From contig JAICDB010000008.1 of the NCBI GenBank assembly GCA_020063565.1, positions 103,914-167,913 on the forward strand: a DNA stretch of 64,000 nucleotides, given 5' to 3'. Below, piece after piece: positions 24,245-33,472 of the stretch. Position numbers and translations under genes: made by a program. Below the pieces are notes generated by a model. The model was given only the letters and a program-made list of their open reading frames with translations, had not been told where the DNA came from and did no database searches. The number at the start of each line of letters is the position of its first letter. The first letter of the stretch is position 1. This DNA is from Clostridiales bacterium. Lineage in GTDB: Bacteria > Bacillota > DSM-16504 > Desulfitibacterales > JAICDB01.

Positions 24245-27019
24245 ATGGCAAAGCAAGTTAGGCTCACAATTAACGGTGAGAAATATACAGTTGAAGCTTC
24301 GCCTAATATGACCCTTTTGAAATATTTGAGGGAAGAATTAGGACTCATGGGGGCGAAAAACGGCTGCGGTAAAGGTCATTGCGGAACCTGTACGGTAATT
24401 ATAGACGGAAAAGCTAAAAGGTCCTGTGTGGTAAAGCTTTCCGGGCTCGATGGAGCTCAAATAGAAACTATAGAAAACCTTGCTAAAGAAGGGGAGTTAC
24501 ATCCCCTGCAGCAGGCTTTTATTAAAACAGGCGCCATTCAATGCGGCTTTTGCACTCCTGGGATGATAATGGCTGCAAAGGCGCTCCTGGATAAAAATTT
24601 AGATCCTACTGACGAAGAAATTAAAGATGCATTAAAATACAATCTGTGCCGCTGTACAGGCTATGTGGCAATAATTGAAGCAGTAAAACTAGCAGCTGCT
24701 GTAATGAGGGGAGAGGAAAAAATCCAACAAGAAAAAGTTTCAGGCGCTGTCGGGGTTTCTGTGCCTAGAAATGATGCAATCAAAAAGGTAACAGGATACC
24801 CTCTTTTTACAGATGATATGAAGCTCCCTGAAATGCTTTATGGTAAACTCTTCTTAAGTGAACATCCCCATGCTAAAATTAAGGCAGTCAATACTGCCGA
24901 AGCAGAAAGCATGCCTGGTGTTGCTGCTGTACTTACAGCCAAAGATATCCCCGGAAGAAACGGTTTTGGGCTCTTAAATCCCAACCAGCCGGTTCTTGCC
25001 GAAGAAAAGGTGCTCTATGTAGGAGATCCCATAGCAGTTGTTTATGCAGAAACACCGGAAATAGCAGAAGAAGCTGTAAAAAAAATTAAGGTCGATTATG
25101 AACTGCTTCCCGGAGTATTTACACCTCAAGAAGCATTGGGTGAGAATGCTCCTAGCCTTCATCCCGATGGAAACATATTGAGCCATACAAAGGTCAGGAA
25201 AGGAAATGTTGAAAAAGGCTTTAATGAAGCAGATATTATCGTTGAAGGGGATTACAGTGTCCCCTTTGTAGAGCATGCCTATATGGAACCGGAATCGGGT
25301 CTGGCTAGCATTGACGATGACGGAGTGATTACCCTCTGGAGCTCAAGCCAGGGGTCTTACGCATTTAGGGATATGGTGGCTGCTTCACTGGATCTTCCGC
25401 CGGAAAAGGTCAGGGTAATTTACAATCCTGCAGGAGGCGCCTTTGGCGGCAAAGAAGAACCGACGGTACAGATTCACTGTGCCCTTGGCGCTTTAAAAAC
25501 GGGACGTCCCGTCAAAATGACCCTGACAAGGGAAGAGTCAATACGAATGTCAACTAAAAGGCATGCTGAAAAAATGCACTACAAGGCGGGTGTTACCAGG
25601 GAAGGGAAACTGGTTGCCTTTGAAGCGGATGTGATTGCAGACACCGGCGCCTATGATTCCCTTGGAAAGCCTGTAGTATTCCGTTCCGGTGTGGTAACGG
25701 CGGGTCCCTATTCCATACCAAATGTAAAGATAGATTCCAGGGGAGTTTACACAAATAACCCGCCGGGAGGAGCCTTCAGGGGCTTTGGAAGCACCCAGGT
25801 GGCTTTTGCTGCAGAAGTACACATGGATATTTTAGCAAGAAAAATAGGCATGGATCCCTTTACAATTAGAGAGATAAATGCTCTGGAAACCGGTAAAGAG
25901 ACGGTAACAGGTCAGGTATTGGGCCCCGGAGTAGGTTACAAGGAAACACTTCAAGCTGTCAAGGAAGCCCTGGAAAAAGAAATTAAGAAGTATAAAGCTA
26001 CTCCCGGGAAAAAGATTGGTGTTGGAGTGGCCAGTTCATATAAAAATGTCGGTATTGGTTCCGGTAAGAGTGACAAAGCGGGAGCAATAGTTGAATTAAG
26101 CCCTGATGGTAAGCTGTTTCTTAAGGTTGGAGCTGCAGAAATGGGTCAGGGTTCAGATACGGTAATGGCCCAGCTAGCATCTCAAACCACAGGTATCCCC
26201 TATGAAGAATTTAATGTGATAAGCAACGATACTTTTCAGACCCCCGATGGTGAAGTAACTACAGCTTCAAGGCAAACCTTTGTTTCCGGAAATGCTGTGG
26301 TAGCTGCTGCTGCGAACTTCATTTCAGAGCTGAAGGAGTTGTTGAAGGAATCCTTCGGGTGGCAGGGAGAGAAGCTGACCTTTGCAGTGGGAGAAATTAG
26401 GAATGGGAACGGCAGAAGAATTGCTACCTGGAAGGATGTGGCGGGGCACTGTAAAAAGAAAGGGATTACATTAAAAGAAGAATATACCTATGTTGCTCCT
26501 AAGACTTACCCCTTGCCTGACAATTGCGACCACAAGCCTGGTGAGGATCCTGAAAAATACAATATCCATTTTGCCTATTGTTTTGGAACCCAGGCTGCTA
26601 TAGTTGAAGTGGATGAAAACACAGGAGAAGTCAAGGTACTCAAAATAATTACTGCAACAGACGTAGGAAGAGCCATTCATCCCCAGATGGTTAAAAACCA
26701 GATTGAAGGCGCTGTTGTAATGGGATTGGGTTACGGTCTTTCCGAAAGATTTGTTGTAGAACATGGCCGGGTGGTTACGGATAATTTAAGAAAGCTTGGA
26801 GTTCCGAGGATTAATGTCGTACCAGAAATAGATGTAAAAATTGTAGAAGTTGAACAACCGGATGGCCCCTTTGGAGCCAAGGGTATGGGAGAATTGCCAA
26901 TTAACCCCACTGCTCCTGCCATTATAAATGCAATTTATGATGCGGTTGGCGTGAGGATTACAGAGCTGCCGGCAACCAGGGAGAAAATATTGAAGGCATT
27001 ACAAGAGAAGCAGGGTTAA
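24245..27019 (+). CDS. Selenium-dependent xanthine dehydrogenase, fused 2Fe-2S and Mo-cofactor domains
   Basis: 924 aa. Residues 1-160 form a two-[2Fe-2S] module (C41, C46, C49, C61; C100, C103, C135, C137). The rest is the molybdopterin-binding domain, with the conserved GGAFGGKEE segment near 396-404 and the base-catalyst region GAKGMGELP near 877-885. This fusion is characteristic of the selenium-dependent xanthine dehydrogenase/XdhD family. yqeB, yqeC, selD and yedF in the same window support a selenium-containing Mo site. It would hydroxylate a purine; the FAD subunit is encoded two genes downstream. Confidence 0.9.
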   Translation: MAKQVRLTINGEKYTVEASPNMTLLKYLREELGLMGAKNGCGKGHCGTCTVIIDGKAKRSCVVKLSGLDGAQIETIENLAKEGELHPLQQAFIKTGAIQCGFCTPGMIMAAKALLDKNLDPTDEEIKDALKYNLCRCTGYVAIIEAVKLAAAVMRGEEKIQQEKVSGAVGVSVPRNDAIKKVTGYPLFTDDMKLPEMLYGKLFLSEHPHAKIKAVNTAEAESMPGVAAVLTAKDIPGRNGFGLLNPNQPVLAEEKVLYVGDPIAVVYAETPEIAEEAVKKIKVDYELLPGVFTPQEALGENAPSLHPDGNILSHTKVRKGNVEKGFNEADIIVEGDYSVPFVEHAYMEPESGLASIDDDGVITLWSSSQGSYAFRDMVAASLDLPPEKVRVIYNPAGGAFGGKEEPTVQIHCALGALKTGRPVKMTLTREESIRMSTKRHAEKMHYKAGVTREGKLVAFEADVIADTGAYDSLGKPVVFRSGVVTAGPYSIPNVKIDSRGVYTNNPPGGAFRGFGSTQVAFAAEVHMDILARKIGMDPFTIREINALETGKETVTGQVLGPGVGYKETLQAVKEALEKEIKKYKATPGKKIGVGVASSYKNVGIGSGKSDKAGAIVELSPDGKLFLKVGAAEMGQGSDTVMAQLASQTTGIPYEEFNVISNDTFQTPDGEVTTASRQTFVSGNAVVAAAANFISELKELLKESFGWQGEKLTFAVGEIRNGNGRRIATWKDVAGHCKKKGITLKEEYTYVAPKTYPLPDNCDHKPGEDPEKYNIHFAYCFGTQAAIVEVDENTGEVKVLKIITATDVGRAIHPQMVKNQIEGAVVMGLGYGLSERFVVEHGRVVTDNLRKLGVPRINVVPEIDVKIVEVEQPDGPFGAKGMGELPINPTAPAIINAIYDAVGVRITELPATREKILKALQEKQG

Positions 27020-27089
27020 ATTAAGTCAAAATGGGGTTTAAAGTGTATGGTGATTCTTTCCTATAAATTTTTTTAGGAGGTGCCAAGTT

Positions 27090-28415
27090 ATGCTTTTAGT
27101 TGCCAATGGTACCGTAATTACCTTGGGAAAAAGCTGCAAAGTAATTGAGAACGGTGCGGTTGCCGTAGAAGGCGACATCATCAAGGAAGTTGGCAAAACA
27201 GCTGAACTTCGTCAGAAGTATTCTGATGCAGAGTATATTGACGCTGAAGGCAGATTAATAATGCCCGGAATGATCAACACCCACATGCATTTTTACAGTA
27301 CCTTTGCCAGGGGGCTGGCATTACCGGAACCGCCTGCTAATTTTGTAGAGATACTGGAGAAGCTCTGGTGGAAGCTGGATAAAAAGCTAACCTTAGAAGA
27401 TGTCTACTACAGCGCCCTGATTCCTTTAATTGATTGCATTAAAAACGGGACTACCACTGTCTTTGATCATCATGCCAGCTTTGGTGCCATTACCGGAAGT
27501 CTGGATGAAATTAATAAAGCATGCACTGAGGCTGGGCTACGCACCTGCTTGTGTTATGAAGTTTCCGACAGGGAAGGTAAGGAAAAGGCGCTTGAAAGTA
27601 TAGAGGAAAACAGGAGATTTATCAAAAAGTGTCAGGAAAATGATGACCCCATGACAAAGGCTACCTTTGGATTACATGCATCCCTGACGCTTTCGCCCGA
27701 AACACTTGCCAAGTGTGCCGAAGTTGCAAGCGAGCTTGGAATAGGGGTCCATATCCATACAGCTGAAGGGATACGGGACGTGGAAGATTCTCTGGATAAA
27801 TACGGCATGCGGGTAGTTGAAAGGCTAAGGAAATATGAACTCTTAGGCCCCAGGACGATAGCCGCCCACTGTGTTCATGTCAATGATGATGAAATAAGGA
27901 TACTGGCGGAAACAGATACCAATGTTGTTCACAATCCTGAATCCAATATGGGAAATGCCGTGGGCTGTGCCCCCGTCATAAAAATGCTGAAAAATGGTGT
28001 GCGTGTTGGTATGGGTACAGATGGATTTACCAGTGATATGTTTGAAGGAATTAAAGTTGCAAATGTTCTTCATAAGCATGACCAGGGTGATCCAAGCGCT
28101 TCCTGGGCAGAAGTCCCCCGGATGATTTTTGAAAATAACAGCGCCATTGTAAAAAACTTCTATGACAAGCCTCTGGGAGTACTGGAACCGGGAGCCTATG
28201 CGGATATCATTACTATTGATTACAATCCCGCAACTCCTTTGACGGCAGACAGCTTTTATCCCCACCTGTTATTTGGAGTAAGCGGTGCAATGGTTAATAC
28301 AACAATAGTAGCAGGTAAGGTTCTTATGCAAGATCGTAAGCTGAAAGGAATTGATGAAAAGGAAGTAGCTGCAAAGGCAAGGGAGTTAGCTGCTAAGTTG
28401 TGGGAAAGATTTTAA
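27090..28415 (+). CDS. ssnA: SsnA, amidohydrolase of the selenium/purine cluster
   Basis: 441-aa metal-dependent amidohydrolase (TIM barrel), SsnA family. Metal ligands: H65 and H67 in NTHMHFY, HIHTAE (about 220-225), AAHCVH near 256-261 and GTDGF near 308-312. SsnA is a constant member of selenium-linked purine clusters and probably deaminates an aminopurine or opens a ring; its substrate is not settled. TTAGGAGGTG precedes ATG. It lies directly before the FAD subunit gene. Confidence 0.92.
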   Translation: MLLVANGTVITLGKSCKVIENGAVAVEGDIIKEVGKTAELRQKYSDAEYIDAEGRLIMPGMINTHMHFYSTFARGLALPEPPANFVEILEKLWWKLDKKLTLEDVYYSALIPLIDCIKNGTTTVFDHHASFGAITGSLDEINKACTEAGLRTCLCYEVSDREGKEKALESIEENRRFIKKCQENDDPMTKATFGLHASLTLSPETLAKCAEVASELGIGVHIHTAEGIRDVEDSLDKYGMRVVERLRKYELLGPRTIAAHCVHVNDDEIRILAETDTNVVHNPESNMGNAVGCAPVIKMLKNGVRVGMGTDGFTSDMFEGIKVANVLHKHDQGDPSASWAEVPRMIFENNSAIVKNFYDKPLGVLEPGAYADIITIDYNPATPLTADSFYPHLLFGVSGAMVNTTIVAGKVLMQDRKLKGIDEKEVAAKARELAAKLWERF

Positions 28416-28434
28416 AAGTTGGTGTGATGAGCGT

Positions 28435-29310
28435 ATGAAAAAATTTACTGTATATAGCCCCAAAAATTTAGATGATGCACTACGGTGTCTAAAAACAGCA
28501 ACTGGTCAAACAAAGCTGCTGGCCGGAGGTACTGATTTTGTAATTCAGCTCAGGGAAGGCTCAATTACTCCCGATACGGTAATAGATATTTCAGGTGTAC
28601 AGGAACTGAAATGCATTAAAGAAGAAGATGGATTTTTAAAGATAGGAGCTGCCTGTACCTTTACACAAATCTCTGAAAGCAATTTAGTACAACAAAAAGC
28701 ATTTTGCCTGGCACAGGCCGCATCCGAAGTAGGTTCGGAGCAAGTTAGAAATGCAGGAACAATTGGAGGAAATATTGCCAACGCGTCGCCAGCGGCTGAC
28801 TCCTTACCGGCCCTTGTAGCTTTAAATGCTGAAGTAACAATTGTTGACGCAAATGGGAAAAGTCGCAGCATACCGGTTGAAAAAGTTTCTGCCGGGGTAG
28901 GGAAAAATAACCTTGTAGCAAATGAAATAATTACAGAAATTAATATTCCGCTTTTAGGTGAAGATTGGAGGACTGCATTTTGTAAACTGGGAAGGCGAAA
29001 AGCGCTGGCAATAGCAAGGATAAATATGGCTTTAGTTGTGAGGTTCGACGAATCAGCCGGTTTAATTAAAGATGCCAGGATAGCGCTGGGGGCTGTAGGT
29101 ACAGTTGCTTTCAGAACCCAAAAGGCAGAAGGAATCCTGGTGGGAAATAAGCCTTCACGGGAACTTATGGAAAAATTTGCAGAAACAGTTTCTACGGTAG
29201 TTGAGGAATCCATTCCGACGCGTTCATCAATGCCATACAAGAGAACAGCTGTTAAGGGATTGGCGTTTGATATATTTGAAAAACTTTTCTCCGATTCCTT
29301 AAAGAAATAA
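28435..29310 (+). CDS. Mo-hydroxylase FAD-binding subunit
   Basis: 291 aa of the CoxM/XdhB-type FAD-binding family. FAD contacts: AGGTDFVIQLREG (about 30-42) and GTIGGNIANASPAADS (about 105-120). The C-terminal CO-dehydrogenase flavoprotein domain is complete. It passes electrons from the 2Fe-2S clusters to NAD or another acceptor. It sits between the fused enzyme and the second, split enzyme and may serve both, since only one FAD gene is present. GGTGTGATGAG precedes ATG. Confidence 0.92.
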   Translation: MKKFTVYSPKNLDDALRCLKTATGQTKLLAGGTDFVIQLREGSITPDTVIDISGVQELKCIKEEDGFLKIGAACTFTQISESNLVQQKAFCLAQAASEVGSEQVRNAGTIGGNIANASPAADSLPALVALNAEVTIVDANGKSRSIPVEKVSAGVGKNNLVANEIITEINIPLLGEDWRTAFCKLGRRKALAIARINMALVVRFDESAGLIKDARIALGAVGTVAFRTQKAEGILVGNKPSRELMEKFAETVSTVVEESIPTRSSMPYKRTAVKGLAFDIFEKLFSDSLKK

Positions 29311-29349
29311 ATTAAATTCAGTTAAGTACAGGGAGGAAGGATATAACAT

Positions 29350-30675
29350 ATGAGCCTTCTCATCAAAAATGCCACTATAGTAACAATGAATTCCGCTAGG
29401 GAAGTTTTTGAAGGAAATGTAGCAGTTGAAAAGGACAGGATAGCCTATGTAGGTGTAGAAACTCCTGATGCAGATGAGGTTATTGATGCTTCAGGCAAAC
29501 TTTTAATACCGGGTTTAATTCAAACCCACATCCATCTCTGCCAAACACTCTTTAGAGGACAGGCGGATGATTTGGAACTCCTTGACTGGTTAAAACTAAA
29601 GATTTGGCCGCTGGAAGGGTCCCATACCCCGGAATCCATTTACACTTCCGCCCTTTTAGGATGTGGAGAGTTGTTCAAGGGAGGAACAACTTCAATTGTA
29701 GATATGGGTACTGTCCATTACACTGATGAAGTGATTACTGCAATTAAGGAAACTGGAATGCGAGCCATAGTAGGTAAAGCTATGATGGACCATGGTGATG
29801 ATGTACCTGACGCCTTAAGTGAAACTACAGAAGATTCATTGCAGGAAAGTATAGATCTCTTAGAAAAATGGAACGGTGCAGAAAACGGTCGTATTACCTA
29901 TGCCTTTACCCCTCGTTTTGCAGTATCCTGCAGCGATAAACTCCTCAGGGAGGTTGCTAAACTTGCAAGGCAATACGATGTACCTGTCCATACCCATGCA
30001 TCTGAAAACAGGGGTGAAATAGAGCTGGTTCAGAAAGAGAGAGGGATGCGCAATGTAGTCTACCTGGATGATGTGAGACTGACTGATAGCCACCTCTTAC
30101 TGGCTCACTGTATCTGGTTGGATGAGCAGGAGATGAATATTATTCAGGACAAAGGAGTACATGTATTGCATTGCCCATCCTGTAATCTGAAGCTCTCTTC
30201 CGGGATTGCAAAAATACCTGAAATGCTTGAGAAGGGTATTTCAGTTTCCATAGGGGCAGATGGGGCACCATGCAATAACAACCTTGATATGTTTAAGGAG
30301 ATGCATTTGGCTGCCCTTATTCAAAAACCGCTTCATGGCCCTACAGTAATGCCTGCTCGGAAGATTTTTGAGATAGCTACATTGGGTGGGGCAAAGGCTA
30401 TGGGTATGGAAAATCAAATTGGAAGCATAGAGGTAGGTAAAAAGGCTGACCTAGCATTAGTCTCACTGCAGGGGCTGCACTGTACTCCGACAGAAGAGGT
30501 AGATGTTTACTCGCAACTGGTATACCAGTGCAAAAGTTCCGATGTGGTAATGACAATGGTTGACGGGCGAATAGTTATGAAGGACAGGGTATTAACGACC
30601 ATTGAGGAAGAAACATTGGCAAAAAGGTGTAATGAGCAGATTAAGAAAGTCAAGAAAAGTGCAGGAATTATGTAG
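29350..30675 (+). CDS. Amidohydrolase, aminopurine/5'-deoxyadenosine deaminase-like
   Basis: 441-aa TrzN/MtaD-type amidohydrolase. Metal ligands: H60 and H62 in QTHIHLCQTLFRG, HTHASENRGE (about 216-225), LLAHC (about 251-255) and GADGAPCNN (about 305-313). Relatives deaminate adenine-type nucleosides, guanine or s-triazines. In this purine cluster a guanine/adenine-type deaminase feeding the Mo enzymes fits best, but specificity cannot be read. AGGGAGGAAGG precedes ATG. Confidence 0.85.
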   Translation: MSLLIKNATIVTMNSAREVFEGNVAVEKDRIAYVGVETPDADEVIDASGKLLIPGLIQTHIHLCQTLFRGQADDLELLDWLKLKIWPLEGSHTPESIYTSALLGCGELFKGGTTSIVDMGTVHYTDEVITAIKETGMRAIVGKAMMDHGDDVPDALSETTEDSLQESIDLLEKWNGAENGRITYAFTPRFAVSCSDKLLREVAKLARQYDVPVHTHASENRGEIELVQKERGMRNVVYLDDVRLTDSHLLLAHCIWLDEQEMNIIQDKGVHVLHCPSCNLKLSSGIAKIPEMLEKGISVSIGADGAPCNNNLDMFKEMHLAALIQKPLHGPTVMPARKIFEIATLGGAKAMGMENQIGSIEVGKKADLALVSLQGLHCTPTEEVDVYSQLVYQCKSSDVVMTMVDGRIVMKDRVLTTIEEETLAKRCNEQIKKVKKSAGIM

Positions 30676-30701
30676 CAAACCGGTATTGAAGGAGGGGGCC
30701 C

Positions 30702-31184
30702 ATGGGGAAAATCGCAATTAAAGTTACTGTAAACGGTAAAAAGTATGACTTAGAGATAGATCCCCGCCTTAGACTTATTGATCTTTTAAGGGATGAGCTG
30801 CGCTTAACGGGTACAAAGGAAGGGTGCGGTGAGGGAGAATGTGGAGCATGTACGGTGCTTTTAAATGGTGCTCCGGTCAACTCCTGCTTAGTAATGGCAT
30901 TTCAAGCTGACGGGAAAAAGGTCCTGACAATTGAGGGCTTGGGAAGTGAAGAAAAAATGCATCCCATTCAAGAAGAGTTTTTAAAACAGGGAGCGGTGCA
31001 GTGCGGTTACTGCACCCCGGGCATGGTTCTCTCAGCTTATTCATTACTTAAGAAGAACCCGCAGCCTGCCAGGGAGGAAATAAAGAAATACCTTGCAGGC
31101 AATCTCTGTCGCTGTACGGGTTACGATAAAATCATTAAGGCTGTGGAAAGCGCTTCTCAAAAAGGGGTGAGCAGGGATGACTAA
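30702..31184 (+). CDS. Mo-hydroxylase [2Fe-2S] subunit (second enzyme)
   Basis: 160 aa, the usual length. It has a plant-type ferredoxin domain (C42, C47, C50, C62) and an all-helical second cluster domain (C101, C104, C136, C138). The ATG follows GGAGGGGGCCC. It overlaps the next gene by 8 nt, so it is the iron-sulfur subunit of the following Mo protein. It is the stand-alone counterpart of the module fused in the 924-aa enzyme at 24245. Confidence 0.94.
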   Translation: MGKIAIKVTVNGKKYDLEIDPRLRLIDLLRDELRLTGTKEGCGEGECGACTVLLNGAPVNSCLVMAFQADGKKVLTIEGLGSEEKMHPIQEEFLKQGAVQCGYCTPGMVLSAYSLLKKNPQPAREEIKKYLAGNLCRCTGYDKIIKAVESASQKGVSRDD

Positions 31185-33453
31185 TGTAGTAGGAAAAAGC
31201 CCCATCAAAGTTGACGGCAGGGAGAAGGTTCGGGGACGTGTACAATTTCCTGCGGATTTATATAAAAACGGTGCACTCTATGGAGGGTTAAAGAGAATAC
31301 CCGTACCGTGTGCTGACATACTTAGCATAGATACCTCAGAGGCAGAAAAAGTGCCCGGAGTGAAGGCGGTCTTAACTGCTGCAGACATACCGGGCCTGAA
31401 TGCCCAGGGTGTTTTATTTACCGATATGCCTGTAATAAGCAGTAAAAAGGTGCGCTCCGTAAATGATATTGTAGCTTTAGTGGCTGCTGAAAATGAGGAT
31501 TCTTTACAGGAGGCGCTCGGAAAAATTAAGATAGAATACCGGGAAACAACAGGTGTCTTTGACCCAATAGAAGCAATGAACCCGGATTCCCCCCTAGTGC
31601 ATTCCGATAGGGAAAGCAATATTCTCTATCATGTTAAAATCGCCAAAGGTGATGTGGAGTCAGCTTTTGAAAAATCAGCAGTTATTATAGAAGATACCTA
31701 TAAAACTCCGACTGTGGAGCATGCATTTTTGCAACCGGAGGCGGCGCTTGCTTATCTTGATGAAAGGGGGCATGTGGTAATCCATACGGCAACTCAGTAC
31801 CCCCACTGGGACAGAGCAGAAATAGCCAGAAGCCTCAATCTTCCTTTACACAAGGTAAGGGTTGTTACGACTGCTGTCGGCGGGGCCTTTGGCGGCAGGG
31901 AAGATATGACCCTCCAGGTCAGGTTATGCCTCTTAGCTTTAAAAACCGGCCGTCCCGTCAAAATGGTCCTTGATAGAGAAGAATCCTTCCATATTCACTG
32001 TAAAAGGCATGCAATGACAATGCGCTATAAGACCGGCGCCGATAAAAGTGGCAGGCTTACCGCAGTGGAGGCGGAAATCATTGGAGATACGGGTGCGTAT
32101 GCTTCCTGGGCGCCAAATGTCTTAAGAAAGGCGGCAGTTCATGCAACGGGACCGTATCGTGTGCCAAATGTGAAGGTTGAGTCTTACGCAGTTTATACCA
32201 ACAACCCTTTTGCAGGCGCCATGAGGGGATTTGGAGCTGCCCAGCCGCCAGTTGCATATGAGGCCCAAATGGATAGAATAGCTGAAGAGTTAGGAATGGA
32301 CCCGCTGGAAATACGCGCCATTAACTGCTTTCAGGAAGGAGATGTCACAGCTACAGGCCAGATGCTCCATGCAAGTGTAGGATTAACGGAGTGTTTGGAC
32401 AAAGCAAGCGAGAGGGCTCAAGAAATTTTCAAAGAAAAAGAAAAGGATATCTCCCCTTTTAAAAAGAGGGGGCAAGGAATTGCCTGTACTTTTTACGGTC
32501 TGGGTTACGGCAATGGCTTTCCCGATACATCAAGTGCCGTGGTGGAAGTACATGAGGACGGCACTGCCACTGTTCTGACAGGCGCAACTGATGTGGGTCA
32601 GGGATCAAATACCGTCTTTGCTCAAATAGCTGCTGAAGAGCTGGGGTTAAAGGTTGATGACGTCACTGTAATCAGTGCAGATACTGATGTTACGCCTGAT
32701 GCAGGAACTACTGCCGCTACAAGACAGACCTACAATTCAGGGAATGCTGTCAGAATTGCTGCTCGCAAGGCGAAAAAGATTCTCTTTAAGCAGGCAATAA
32801 AAGAACTGAATGTCAACACTGACATGGGCCTGGAGGCAAAGGACGGCTACGTTTATGTGAAAACATTCCCACAAAAGAGGATTTCACATTCGGAACTTGC
32901 TGCCAAGGCCTATTTAGCCGGACTCAGACCTGTCGGTGAAGGAAACTTCATAGCCCACAGTACACAGCTTGACGAAAATGGGCAGGGTGCTCCTTACTGG
33001 CCGTATGCCTTTGGAGTGCAGGTTGTAGAAGTTGTGGTGAATACGCTTACGGGTCAGGTGGAAGTTGAAAACGTTGTGGCGGCCCATGATGTTGGAAAGG
33101 CAATAAATAAAACTGCCGTGGAAGGTCAAATAGCAGGAGGAATAGCTCAAGGGTTAGGTTTTGCCCTTACTGAAGAAGTAGAATTAAAGAGTGGAAAAAT
33201 AAAGAACCCCTTCTTTTCCCGTTACCTGATTCCTACCATGGCGGATATGCCTGATATAGAACCTATCATTGTGGAAGAGCCGGAACCGTCAGGTCCTTAC
33301 GGTGCAAAGGGAGTTGGCGAGCCGGCCATGCTGCCGACTGCACCGGCAGTCTTAAACGCAATCTATGATGCAATAGGTGTCAGGATAAAGGAGCTGCCTG
33401 CAACACCGGAAAAAATATTACGGGCACTGGCAAAGAAAGATTCCGCTAAATAA
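31177..33453 (+). CDS. Xanthine dehydrogenase family, molybdopterin-binding subunit (second enzyme)
   Basis: 758-aa Mo catalytic subunit. Motifs: GGAFGGRED near 244-252, AGAMRGFGAAQPP near 347-359, ATDVGQGSNTVF near 470-481, and the catalytic glutamate region GAKGVGEPAMLP near 709-720. It belongs to the xanthine dehydrogenase/CoxL superfamily, but the missing N-terminal fusion and sequence differences show it is not a copy of the 24245 enzyme. Probably acts on a different purine or N-heterocycle. Confidence 0.92.
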   Translation: MTNVVGKSPIKVDGREKVRGRVQFPADLYKNGALYGGLKRIPVPCADILSIDTSEAEKVPGVKAVLTAADIPGLNAQGVLFTDMPVISSKKVRSVNDIVALVAAENEDSLQEALGKIKIEYRETTGVFDPIEAMNPDSPLVHSDRESNILYHVKIAKGDVESAFEKSAVIIEDTYKTPTVEHAFLQPEAALAYLDERGHVVIHTATQYPHWDRAEIARSLNLPLHKVRVVTTAVGGAFGGREDMTLQVRLCLLALKTGRPVKMVLDREESFHIHCKRHAMTMRYKTGADKSGRLTAVEAEIIGDTGAYASWAPNVLRKAAVHATGPYRVPNVKVESYAVYTNNPFAGAMRGFGAAQPPVAYEAQMDRIAEELGMDPLEIRAINCFQEGDVTATGQMLHASVGLTECLDKASERAQEIFKEKEKDISPFKKRGQGIACTFYGLGYGNGFPDTSSAVVEVHEDGTATVLTGATDVGQGSNTVFAQIAAEELGLKVDDVTVISADTDVTPDAGTTAATRQTYNSGNAVRIAARKAKKILFKQAIKELNVNTDMGLEAKDGYVYVKTFPQKRISHSELAAKAYLAGLRPVGEGNFIAHSTQLDENGQGAPYWPYAFGVQVVEVVVNTLTGQVEVENVVAAHDVGKAINKTAVEGQIAGGIAQGLGFALTEEVELKSGKIKNPFFSRYLIPTMADMPDIEPIIVEEPEPSGPYGAKGVGEPAMLPTAPAVLNAIYDAIGVRIKELPATPEKILRALAKKDSAK

Positions 33454-33472
33454 CAGAGAGGATGAGACACCT

